From Ophioceras dolichostomum (taxonomy: Eukaryota > Ascomycota > Sordariomycetes > Magnaporthales > Ophioceraceae), in NCBI GenBank assembly GCA_003049485.1, contig PYST01000374.1:1-35597 (forward strand): 35,597 nt of DNA, written 5' to 3'. Shown piece by piece: positions 10,068 through 18,678 of this stretch (positions are counted from its first letter, which is position 1; each line of letters starts with the position of its first letter). The notes beneath the pieces were generated by a model, which did no database searches, was not told the DNA's origin, and saw only the letters and a program-made list of their open reading frames with translations. The position numbers and the translations under genes are program-made.

Positions 10068-10321
10068 ATGGACTCGGATGGGAACAAGCCCAACCCTCCT
10101 CCTAAACCACAGCCCCCTACCCCTCGCCCAGATCCGCCCGCCGAGTAAAAGAATGTGCCTGGGTTGCGGCGCCGTCCCATGGTCTGTACACATGGGAGAT
10201 GGGACATTCCCCGAAGAGTTGAGGGACTCTTCGAGGGACCGGAGGGATCGCAGGCGTCGGAGGCATCATCGGACTTTACCTCGGGGTTTTCCGTCACTCT
10301 GATGCGGGCTGGTCCGGTTAG
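10068..10321 (+). other. Possible small gene or remnant: Pro-rich start and glycine-zipper helix in another frame
   Basis: An ATG in good context (CCACTATGG) opens a 26-codon Pro-rich reading frame beginning MDSDGNKPNPPPKPQPP and stopping at TAA 10146-10148. From 10223 to the TAG at 10319-10321 another frame reads GTLRGTGGIAGVGGIIGLYL and then GVFRHSDAGWSG. This looks like one glycine-zipper transmembrane helix with a short tail. I tested a GT-AG intron from GAGTAAAAG to each downstream AG and none restores the frame. It may be a frameshifted small membrane protein, a gene with an unusual intron, or chance. Confidence 0.2.
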
Positions 10322-10768
10322 GAGGTGCAGTCAGCCCGTCGGTGCAGGGGGCGAGCCATGGATGGATGGATATTGGACTGGAGATAGAGAGTGAGGGTAC
10401 TAGGGCCATCGCCGGGGAGATGGGCGGTGGAGGGTGACAAGGAGTTTTCCTAGGAAAGGACTTCCAATATATTAGCTAGCTTTGCCTTGGCCTTCTGCAT
10501 TTGTTAGCCCCCCTACTGATGTCTTGATCCTTGAACGTCGTGCATCTTTCTCTTGGCATGCCACATCAGTCAACGAGATAATGGAGAGAGATATTGATGG
10601 GGCGCGCTCCTAGCCCTAACGCTCTTGGTATCAGAAAATAGGTCGCTGTTATAAACCGCACCAAACTCATCGATACACTCAAACAATGTTCCGTCAAAGC
10701 CACAACAGCGGAGCCGGTCTCTCTGACTCCCCATCCTCCTCTTCTCCCTCCACACGCGGCCAACTACA
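10322..10768. other. Intergenic spacer
   Basis: This is the 3' flank of the But2-like gene. It has short ORFs only, a GGATGGATGGAT run near 10358 and a CTAGCTAGC-like stretch near 10474. I see nothing else in it. Confidence 0.5.
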
Positions 10769-11571
10769 CTAACAATTCGCAGTCAAATAAACCCCGACCA
10801 CATCCCCCGTCCCATTAACACTCCTCCCCTGCTCAAAGTTCACACTCGCCGAGAACGGCGTCCACTCGGCGATCTCGAACAGGAACGCCATGTTCGTCTG
10901 ACAGACCGCGCTGTTGACCACCTGCGTCTCTCCGGGGACTGCGGTGACGGTGCCGAACAGTCCGGGACCCCGATGCGGCCACATGTAGTTTTGGGATTGG
11001 GGGCTGGTGTACGTGTTCCAGCTGAACGCGTTGGGGTACACAATGGAAGACGGGGAACCGACGAAGACGGAGGAGACGTTCATGTCGACGAGGTGGTTGA
11101 GCATCGGCGGGTGGACGATGAGGCCTGAGTAGAGGGCGGGCATGGATATGGAGAGCTGGCAGCCGTAGGAGCCGGGGGGGATGTTTTGGAAGGCTACGAA
11201 GGTTGTGACGCGGTTTGAGGAGATGCCGGCTGTTGATGGTGGTGGTTAGTTTTCTGCTGCTTTAGTAGGGGGTGATGTTCAATGTTGGGGTCGTCAGATT
11301 TGTACGTACTGTCGATGTTCAGGAGCCTTGATACGTGGAAGGTGCTTGTTGTGCTGACCGTGTTGACGCCCACTGTGGTAGGGTCGTTCTCGACCAGCTG
11401 CTGGATGATGGTCGGGTAGTACGTCGTGCCGCATCGCGGCGCGATCTCGACTTTGCTGGTCGGTGGTGCGGCCGTTGCGAGGCCTGCCAGGGCTAGCGTC
11501 AAGATGAGGATCGTAGCGAGAGGAGAGGAGACGATCCTCGGGGGGAGAATAGGCAGGAGTAGCGGCAACAT
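10769..11571 (-). CDS. Secreted protein with But2-like C-terminal domain, 240 aa
   Basis: Model: 11571-11310 joined to 11229-10769; one 80-nt intron with donor A/GTACGT, branch ACTAAC and acceptor AACAG. Splicing in phase 1 gives ...LLNID-T-GISSNRVTTF and totals exactly 241 codons including the stop. The N terminus has a hydrophobic stretch (about residues 17-34, LATILILTLALAGLATA) followed by Ala-Ala-Pro, a likely signal peptide. The mature part shows FVAFQNIPPGSYGCQLSIS, a central beta-rich segment, and a tail with a conserved Cys (NSAVCQTNMAFLFEI) ending GVYLTANC. This pattern fits the But2 C-terminal domain (Pfam family named after yeast But2), common in small secreted ascomycete proteins of unknown role. 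Secretion is inferred from the leader, and the family call is by pattern only. Confidence 0.65.
11230..11309 (-). other. Intron of the But2-like gene
   Basis: It runs from GTACGTAC to CAACAG on the minus strand, with the branch sequence AAAACTAAC about 20 nt before the acceptor. The frame is continuous after removal, whereas the unspliced frame adds a His/Gln-rich tail and stops at 11194. Confidence 0.85.
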
Positions 11572-11796
11572 ATCTGTTTGATGATATTCAAGGGTTGTGG
11601 TGAGCGAAAGTATTAAAAATGGTTCCTGAAGTTGGTAGTGACTATCTAACGCAAGGGAAGCTTGATTGTACCACTATAGCGAGTGTGAGGCTCTGGGCCA
11701 AGGGAAGACGTGGAGGAGGTGGTAGTGAAAGACGAATAGACGGAAGAAATCACGCTCAACTTCAGAGCGAGTGTCGACCAGTACCACCATACGGAG

Positions 11797-11804
11797 TATA
11801 TAAG
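11797..11804. promoter_or_regulatory. TATA-like element upstream of the But2-like gene
   Basis: TATATAAG lies about 225 bp upstream of the But2-like start codon, next to the common fungal intergenic word ACGGAGTA. TATATA reads on both strands, so it could serve this gene or an unseen plus-strand transcript. Confidence 0.25.
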
Positions 11805-13130
11805 ACCGAGCTGGACATCTTGAGGGACGTGCAAGGCTTGAGCTTCCCACAGCGCTTCCTAGAACGGAACCCTCCGAATGGAGTCCTCGTGTCCTCGTGT
11901 TCAAGTCAAACACCCCTCCCTCCCTTGGCGGGATGGGATATGCCCTCCACCATCCGGAGTCCCGATCTAGGCATCTGGGCAGTGCGGCAAAAGTCCGCTT
12001 GCCGTCGTCGAGAGCACTCGCTGCTCGGGGCAGACCCAGTGAGTGACCTACCTTACCTCTGGCGTCACGTCTGTCTCCTGTCAACGGACGGACGGACAGG
12101 AATAAACCCGCCTTCATCCCGAGTTTAGATAGCTCGTACACATTGCTAGGAAGAAAAATAGCGGGAGGAGGGGAACAGCCCACCAGAGCCAAGTCATATC
12201 CAAGACACCTATCTAGCCTTCCTTGGCTGTGCCCTCTTCGGAGTGACACACCTCAATTTTAACTGGGTGCGGCTACGATGTTAGACGCGGGAGGTGGTGC
12301 GGCTGATGACAACCCCTCACCTATCCTGACCCCGGATTTGACAGGCTTCTCGAACCAGGCGGTGGCTGAGCCGCCACCGGCTGTCCGACAGCTCCCCCTG
12401 CCTGCAGATGGGCTTTTATGACAACAAACAGAACTGACAGCTCATCAGGGAGGGAATCTCGTTCGAACAAAACCGGAGATGTAAAGTTCTTATGTGCATG
12501 AATCCGAGAGATAAGGCAGACAAACAGCAGCGATTGGGGGCGGAACGGCCGCTTGACTGACTGACCCGCGACCCCCAGGAAAGTCCAAGTTATGTCAGTC
12601 GAGGCGAGGTCATCGTCGTTCGGAAGGCCGCGCTCACCCGGTCGTTCGATTTGAATGCTTCCGTCGTTTAGAGGATGATGATGGGAGGGAGATAGAGAGC
12701 TCAAGTGAATATGCCGTAAGATCAGCTAGCGCGAACAGCGGTGAGCCGGCAAAATTCGTCCGCCTGCTTCCTGTCCAGGGTGTTTTACCAGGGACTTGGG
12801 CTGAGGTGCGGGCTGGGGAATGTAGTTCTTGGGTGGGAGGGACTCAGCCTCTTTGGTTCAGCCTCGGACTTGGCCCCGAGTGAGCGGGCGAGCAGGTAGG
12901 CAGGTTCCTCATTAACCCATCCAATTATCATTGCCTAAATCGGGGGAGAGAATAGACACTAAAGAATGAAACAATAGGCCCAAGGCCATGCACGACCATG
13001 TGGTTTGTGTGAACGGAACTTCGGAATAATGACCACCAAGTCAATAGTGGGTATCGTAGCGCTGCCAGCTGTGCCGTGTTTTGTAATGTATCAAATGACG
13101 TCGCTTTCCCCAAGACCTGCTCTCCGTCTC

Positions 13131-13133
<3 letters not shown>

Positions 13134-13162
<29 letters not shown>
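13134..13162. repeat. 29-nt homopolymer A run
   Basis: An uninterrupted A tract on the plus strand, the longest homopolymer in the window. No target-site duplication or retroposed coding sequence is visible beside it. Its length may be affected by sequencing error. Confidence 0.9.
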
Positions 13163-13164
<2 letters not shown>

Positions 13165-13324
13165 AGTGTCCGCCAGCCTAAGTATGTACCTACTACATAG
13201 GGTAGGTAGGGAAGAAAACGGTTCCCGTAGTGTCATGAATCAACTGGTCTGTGCCTCACCTTGGTGGCGATGGCGGTGGTGTTGGCTCCAAGAAAGCTCT
13301 CGCCGCCGGGCTAAAACGCCCAGA

Positions 13325-14071
13325 CTATAGATGCAGCCCTTCATCCTGGTCATCATCCTCGGCCTCGTCCATGCGCATCCGCTCCTCCACCGCCCTACGG
13401 AGCTGCTCATCCGTTAGACTGCCACCGCTACCACTGCCACCACCTCCTCCGGACCCTGCGGCCGTTTGATCACGTGGAGGAGGAGGCTCGTTCATGTGCA
13501 GCGTTCCGTTACGAATGACGCCCATCTCGATCGTGCCGTCCCTCCACGCCTCCGACAGACTCTCAGGCAGTCCGGCACCGCTACCGCCACCGCCGTTGAC
13601 GTTGACGTTTCCGTTGCTACCACCATCACCTTCTCCATCGGCAGTCTGATTAGCAGCGGCAGCAGACCTAGAAGACTCGCTACCACCACCAGTAGTCCTC
13701 AGCTCGCGCTCCTCCCGGCTCTCGAACTCGGCCCAGCTCGCCCCCCTCGACTCGACCTCGGCGCGCACGAGGTGGATGCGCTCCTGCATGCGTTCGATCA
13801 CGTGCTCGTTCTCCTTGATGGCGTCTATGCAGTCCTGGTCAGGCTCACCGGGTTGGGGCTGGGACTGAGACTGGTCGTTGCTGCTGCTGGTGTTTCCTCC
13901 TAGTGCCGCCTCGCGGCCCTCGGCGAAGGGCCGCAGCTGCTCGTTGGAGTATTCTAGGTGCGCGATCGAGTTGCGGATCTCGAGGACTTTGAGGTGCAGG
14001 CTTGTGATGGTGAGGTCTTTGATCGCCTCGGCGAAGCGGGCGGGGGAGATGGGTATCGTGTCGGATGACAT
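13325..14071 (-). CDS. Tma17/Adc17-like proteasome regulatory-particle assembly chaperone, 248 aa
   Basis: A single-exon gene starting at ATG 14071. The first 110 residues match the layout of yeast Tma17 (Adc17): helix TSLHLKVLEIRNSIAHLEYS (about 23-42) followed by SNEQL, a low-complexity spacer, then a second helix CIDAIKENEHVIERMQERI (about 81-99), the yeast pattern of INHLQRSN then VRENEIVLNNYNERV. Adc17/Tma17 binds the Rpt6 N terminus and assists 19S base assembly under stress; that role is inferred. The remainder (about 115-248) is disordered and low-complexity: Gly/Asn runs, a Gly/Ser run and an acidic tail DEAEDDDQDEGLHL. The protein is about 100 residues longer than yeast Tma17. It is transcribed divergently from the rhomboid gene. 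Alternative: a generic coiled-coil protein. Confidence 0.6.
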   Translation of the reverse strand: MSSDTIPISPARFAEAIKDLTITSLHLKVLEIRNSIAHLEYSNEQLRPFAEGREAALGGNTSSSNDQSQSQPQPGEPDQDCIDAIKENEHVIERMQERIHLVRAEVESRGASWAEFESREERELRTTGGGSESSRSAAAANQTADGEGDGGSNGNVNVNGGGGSGAGLPESLSEAWRDGTIEMGVIRNGTLHMNEPPPPRDQTAAGSGGGGGSGSGGSLTDEQLRRAVEERMRMDEAEDDDQDEGLHL

Positions 14072-14647
14072 CTTTAGGCTGCAATTGTGTGTGTTTATTC
14101 CTTGCTGCTATCTTTCTCTCGTCCCCATTTCTGAGGCGCAAACTTTCTCTCACAGCTTCCTCTGATGAATGCGAGTGGAGCGGGGAAGGACGTGTCGTCT
14201 GTAGTCGTCTTTGCCTTCTCGAGCTAAGAATTGGCAGCGGATTTGAAAATTATTTGATTTTCCCAAAGATGATGCTTTATCGAGAACTTGACCTGCGATG
14301 AGGAGAGAGGAGTTTCTATGACTGAGAGAATGGTTGACTTTGTTGGTTTGCTTACATGGAAGCTGTGATGGAGGGGCATATGGTGCGTCGCAAGCTCCAA
14401 AGCTGCCTGGCCTGGTTGGTGGAGTTTGGCGGGGAAGGACCCTGCCGATGCGCAGGCAGGTGCAGGCCGGGTCGCGCTATACAATTCGCCATTCACGCTG
14501 ACCGAGTCCCGAATTTTTTTCGGCGTGGAAGGAATACTCGCAGCATTTGTCGGCCGCGAACATATGGAGCCATAACCTGAGCTCCCGGCGCATTCCAGGC
14601 GTCCGAATTTGCCGCATTTGCCTCTACTCACCTATGGTTCTGTCGAT
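14072..14647. promoter_or_regulatory. Shared bidirectional promoter region
   Basis: The 576 bp between the divergent start codons of the Tma17-like and rhomboid genes must hold both promoters and 5' leaders. There is no clear TATA box. An inverted CCAAT (ATTGG) occurs at about 14229. Both genes serve protein quality control, so co-regulation is possible but untested. Confidence 0.45.
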
Positions 14648-16492
14648 ATGAGTAATATGAATTTCCTCGGCTTTGCGGGGGGCGCCCGGTCAAGGTTCCG
14701 GCTAGGCCTCGAGGCCGTAGCCCGGAGCGCCTCCGAGTCGATCCGTTTACCTGGTTCTACGACCCGTTGCTACTCTTCAATGAGCACGTCGGCGAGTACC
14801 AGTCACACAATAGCGAGCCGGCGACTAGATGCGCCGCCATTATTGCTTCGACGACCGACACACACGACACCAGCAGCGATCCAATGGCACGCAACGACCA
14901 CGCCATCGTACCCGGCCGTGGCCCAGCGCCGGACGCTGTTCAGCAAGGTCGCCAAGGACTACGTCGAGCTGCCGCCCGACTACGAGGACGATGTCGGCCT
15001 GCCGTTTTCCAACAGCGACCTGACCCTGGCCGAGACGGCGGAGATCTTCGGGCCTCGGATCAGCCCGCATGAGGCCAACCGCCTTCTACGAATATTGCAC
15101 GGCCGACGAGTGGCCGGCACGCTAGAGGATCCTGAGTTTGCGCCCGCGACGCGCAAGTACAATAAGAAGGAGATTGACGCAGCCCTGAGATACCTGCGCA
15201 AGAAAGTACCTGTGAATGAGGTCATCAACGCGGGATTGCGCGCCGAGGACGAGCTGCGCCTGATCGAGGAGGCCGCGGAGGCCGACGCTGCCCTGGCTCG
15301 GGCTCAGGCGGAGGAGCAGGCAGCGGTAGAGGCCAGCTCCGACAGCAGCGCCGGCTCGTCGGCCAATGAGCAGCCACCTCAGGCCCCCTTGTCGGAGTCC
15401 CTCTCCAAGTGGCAGAAGCGACTATACAAGGAGCTGCCGGCGACCGACGTATACGGCGTGGGTGTCATGGACGCGATACGGGCGCGTAACGCGGCGAAGT
15501 GGGAACGGGAGGAGCAGCGCCGCGAGGAGGAGAAGCGCCTGAGGGAGGAAGAGGAGGCGCGGCGCAACCCGGGCGGGCTCCAGAAGCTGGACCCCAATCA
15601 GCCGCGAGAGCTGAGCCCCAAGATGAAGGAGTGGCAGGCGAAGGGGTCCTCCGACCTCAAGGAGCCCCCGCCCATGAGCGCCTGGGCGCGGCTAGGGCCG
15701 ATGTGGGTCCTCGTCGGCACCGTGGTGGCTGGCGGGCTGCTCACGGGCTACCTCTACGCCCCGCCGCAGAGGAAGCACCGCGTCTGGCCCGACATCCCCC
15801 CCGCGGCCGCGACGGTGCTGGCGCTCATCGGCCTCAACTGCGCCGTCTTCGTGGCCTGGAAGGTGCCCCCTCTCTGGGGGTTCCTGAACCGCCACTTCAT
15901 CCTCACCTCGGCCGTGATCCGCCCCACGAGCGTGATCGGCTCCGCCTTCTCGCAACAGGCGCTCTACCACCTGTGCTCGAACATGGTCATGCTGTGGCTC
16001 CTGGGCACGCGGCTGCACGACGACGTCGGGCGCGCCAACTTCCTGTCCATCTATCTGGGGAGCGGCGCCTTCGCCTTCGCGGGCACGCTGACCCGGTTCG
16101 TGCTCCAGGGCGAGCTGACCATGGCGACCCTGGGCGCGTCCGGCGCCATATTCGGCGTCGCCTTCGCGTACTTCTTCCTGCACCGCTGGGAGGGGTTTAA
16201 GGTGTTTGGTCTGCCGCCGGACCCGTACCAGGGCGTGCAAGGGCTCGGCTTCATGGGGCTCGCCGTGGGCATCACGATCCTCCAGCTGATGGGGAGTGCC
16301 AAGTACAGGATCGACGTCTGGTCGCACATCTTCGGCATGATCGCCGGCGTCGCCTACGGGATCTACTTCGACAAGGAAGTTCAGGAGAAGAAGGAGAGAG
16401 AGAGGGCACGGGGCGGGGTGCTGGTGGATGTTGCCGGCGGCGGGGAGCAGCACGACCTGACTATCAGAAGGCCCATACTGGGTAAAAGCTGA
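14648..16492 (+). CDS. Mitochondrial PARL/Pcp1-type rhomboid protease, 614 aa
   Basis: An intramembrane serine protease. The first ATG is at 14648; the frame extends upstream only to a TTG. The N terminus is rich in Arg/Ser/Ala with few acids (GGARSRFRLGLEAVARS), like a mitochondrial presequence. A charged middle region of about 300 residues includes a coiled-coil-like stretch of Glu/Arg (WEREEQRREEEKRLREEEEA). An extra helix (WVLVGTVVAGGLLTGYLYA) precedes a six-helix rhomboid core, the 1+6 order of PARL/Pcp1. Active-site signs: HLCSN in helix 2 (H441, N445), GASGAIFG with catalytic Ser498, and SHIFGMIAG with catalytic His560. Yeast Pcp1 cleaves Mgm1 and Ccp1 in the inner membrane; the same role here is inferred. 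It is longer than yeast Pcp1 (346 residues), mainly in the middle region. No intron. Confidence 0.87.
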   Translation: MSNMNFLGFAGGARSRFRLGLEAVARSASESIRLPGSTTRCYSSMSTSASTSHTIASRRLDAPPLLLRRPTHTTPAAIQWHATTTPSYPAVAQRRTLFSKVAKDYVELPPDYEDDVGLPFSNSDLTLAETAEIFGPRISPHEANRLLRILHGRRVAGTLEDPEFAPATRKYNKKEIDAALRYLRKKVPVNEVINAGLRAEDELRLIEEAAEADAALARAQAEEQAAVEASSDSSAGSSANEQPPQAPLSESLSKWQKRLYKELPATDVYGVGVMDAIRARNAAKWEREEQRREEEKRLREEEEARRNPGGLQKLDPNQPRELSPKMKEWQAKGSSDLKEPPPMSAWARLGPMWVLVGTVVAGGLLTGYLYAPPQRKHRVWPDIPPAAATVLALIGLNCAVFVAWKVPPLWGFLNRHFILTSAVIRPTSVIGSAFSQQALYHLCSNMVMLWLLGTRLHDDVGRANFLSIYLGSGAFAFAGTLTRFVLQGELTMATLGASGAIFGVAFAYFFLHRWEGFKVFGLPPDPYQGVQGLGFMGLAVGITILQLMGSAKYRIDVWSHIFGMIAGVAYGIYFDKEVQEKKERERARGGVLVDVAGGGEQHDLTIRRPILGKS

Positions 16493-18678
16493 CGAAGCAG
16501 CAGCGTGTATATGTGTGAAGATATCTGAACTTATACAACGGGTGGCGGCATACCCGTGATACCCCCTGTCTGGACATAACAGCTCACTCCTTCTGTACCA
16601 ACATAAAACTACCTAGATTATACAGGGATATTACTTCTTTGTCTATCTTACCTTACCTCAAGGCACTCGGTTAATAGGTACGCATTTTGCGCTTTGAATG
16701 CAACGTACAAATTAGGAACATGCATGCTAGCACGGGGAGCGTGGCCCCTCGAGAGATGGCGTTCTAGATAGCTTCGAAGCTACGAGATTCCCCGTGACCG
16801 GGGCTCCGACCATGATCACCTGCCACTGCTTTCACCGTGATCCAGAGTCTCGTGGCCTCGAACTGAGACTTCACACCGTTTAAGGGTCTACCCTAGCTTC
16901 TCAGCTAAACTACCTACAACTACCTACCTAAGGTAGCTGGTCGATATGTGTCGATATGCTAACGAATGCTCCGAGTCCGGCTCATCATAAGAGAGCAACT
17001 CCAAGGGAGGAGCCTAGCTCAAGATCCGGTTCGTGGCTAGCCCCACACACGGGCGAGCGATCTCCACATGTGGCTCCCGTGCCGACTTATCCGTTTATGT
17101 GCATTGCATTTTTGGGCCAGAAAGAGAGCTGGCTACGTCACCAAACCTCGCAGGACAGCTTTCAGCTCTTCTTCTTCTTTCGGACTCGATTTTCAATTTA
17201 ACCCCGCAGCTGGATGAGAAACGAGTTCGTCTGAATTTCGTCATGATAAAAAATTCACCAGACGTCGACAACGATCATGATCAATAGCTTGCTCGTCTCT
17301 CTCATGAGTCTATTATCATTTTGTTTTCTGTGCCGCAAGGAGTTGCACAGTTCCAAGAGCTTCCTTCAGCCAATTGATGACCTGTTGGAAAAAACTGCCA
17401 GGTCCCGTTGTAACCTCTCTCCTCTTTTGACAAGGGTTCCCCATTTCTTCGTTTCGTCTTTCGCTCTGCGCAAATCAGGCGGCAGGGGTTGCCATGTGGG
17501 CTGATCCCTGGCCTTATCGCGGCAGGGGTTTGTCGCTGATATCGATGACGAACGAAACAACAAGGGAAGGGAGAGCTTTCTGAAAATACCTGCTCGCGCT
17601 CCGCGTGTGCGGTCGGATTGAACAATGGAATTGGAATTGCTCCCCGCCTCGTGGATATATCGAGTTTAGGGTAAAAAGAATGCAATAAGGCGTTTCTGTT
17701 ATATACTTGGAACATGTTGGTCTGCCGTAGCTCAGGCAGGGAGCCAGGGACAAAGGCAGAGTTGCGGTAGCACGCGTGGTGCGTAAGACCTCCCATGTTC
17801 CTCTTGCTGTTTCCGCCCCATGCTGTGCGACTGGAACAAAAAGGGCTGGGCTTGCTTGGCTGCTGTTCACTCCGTACTACGATAACAGCAACGAATCGCG
17901 CGTGTTCATACAAGTGTGCTCGTTCTCTCTTTTTTTCCTTGGTCTTGCTTTTGGGGCTTTGGGTCACAGGACAAGGGGGGAGCACACCCACTTCAGTGTT
18001 TCTCAACTTGGTTGCGCCGCCAGTGTAAATCCTTGTTTCCAGCACGTTGATCCTATGGGGAATCGATGATGTGCCAGCGTGTACCACCTAGAGCAAGCCA
18101 CCCCTAAAATAAGTTCAACTTTGAAGAACGCATCCGACAACCACAACACCAACACAGAGTTTTTGTTGGTTGCCTCACCTCTTCGCCCTCCGTTCTTTGA
18201 TGCAGTGCATTTTGGTATTCACTTTCATTCCTTAGCACCTCCGCCGTACATGCCCTCGTCCTCGTCATCGTCGTTGGAAGACAGATCGTCCTTGGTGGGG
18301 ACAGAGCTCTCGTTTCGTTGCGGACAAGGAACTTGGAACTGTTGTTAGTCTGGGTTGCTGCCCAGTCCCCCTTCTGTCCGGCACTACCTGGTCGTCAGGA
18401 GTAAGACACACATGCTTGCACTCTTGGCCCATTCCTTTTCTGTGCCCCCCTTGGAACAACAAAAGATGACCAAATCTAACCGCAAACCCGTTGTCTTTTG
18501 AATAGCGCGAGCGGACTTGAATTACCTCGAGCTCGCGAAAAGAAGCGCGGACGCAGCACCCTCCAGCTCCAAGCTCCCAATCTAGAGCTAGCACACCTCG
18601 AGCTACAGCTTATCCAGAACCTCCTACCCCACACACCACCCGAGCTCCCACGGCATACTTTAAGAAGGCCCAGAAACA
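16493..18678. other. Intergenic, 2.2 kb, no gene supported
   Basis: This is the 3' flank of the rhomboid gene and the upstream region of the PhoD-like gene. CTACCTACAACTACCTACC and AAGGTAG occur around 16909-16935. A minus-strand frame is open for 261 codons (17302-18087) but begins with GTG, has no ATG for about 95 codons and no recognisable domain. The last 170 bp before 18679 is C/A/G-rich with several CTCGAGCT words and reads like the 5' leader of the PhoD gene. Confidence 0.5.

Larger units (their letters stand above)
11572..13324. other. Intergenic, 1.75 kb, no gene supported
   Basis: It separates the But2-like gene from the chaperone gene. ORFs of up to 191 codons occur on the minus strand (11674-12249) but lack any domain, codon-use bias or splice support. 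A 29-nt A run spans 13134-13162, and a CCTACTACATAGGGTAGG motif lies at about 13189-13206. The A run could be the T-tract of a minus-strand element or a plain microsatellite. Confidence 0.5.

Noticed and set aside
15692..16453. 253-codon minus-strand frame
   Set aside because: It is a shadow of the rhomboid gene, whose active-site motifs are unmistakable on the plus strand.
17302..18087. 261-codon minus-strand frame in an intergenic region
   Set aside because: It starts with GTG, has no ATG in its first third, has mixed low-information composition and no recognisable domain. Conservation would be needed to revive it.
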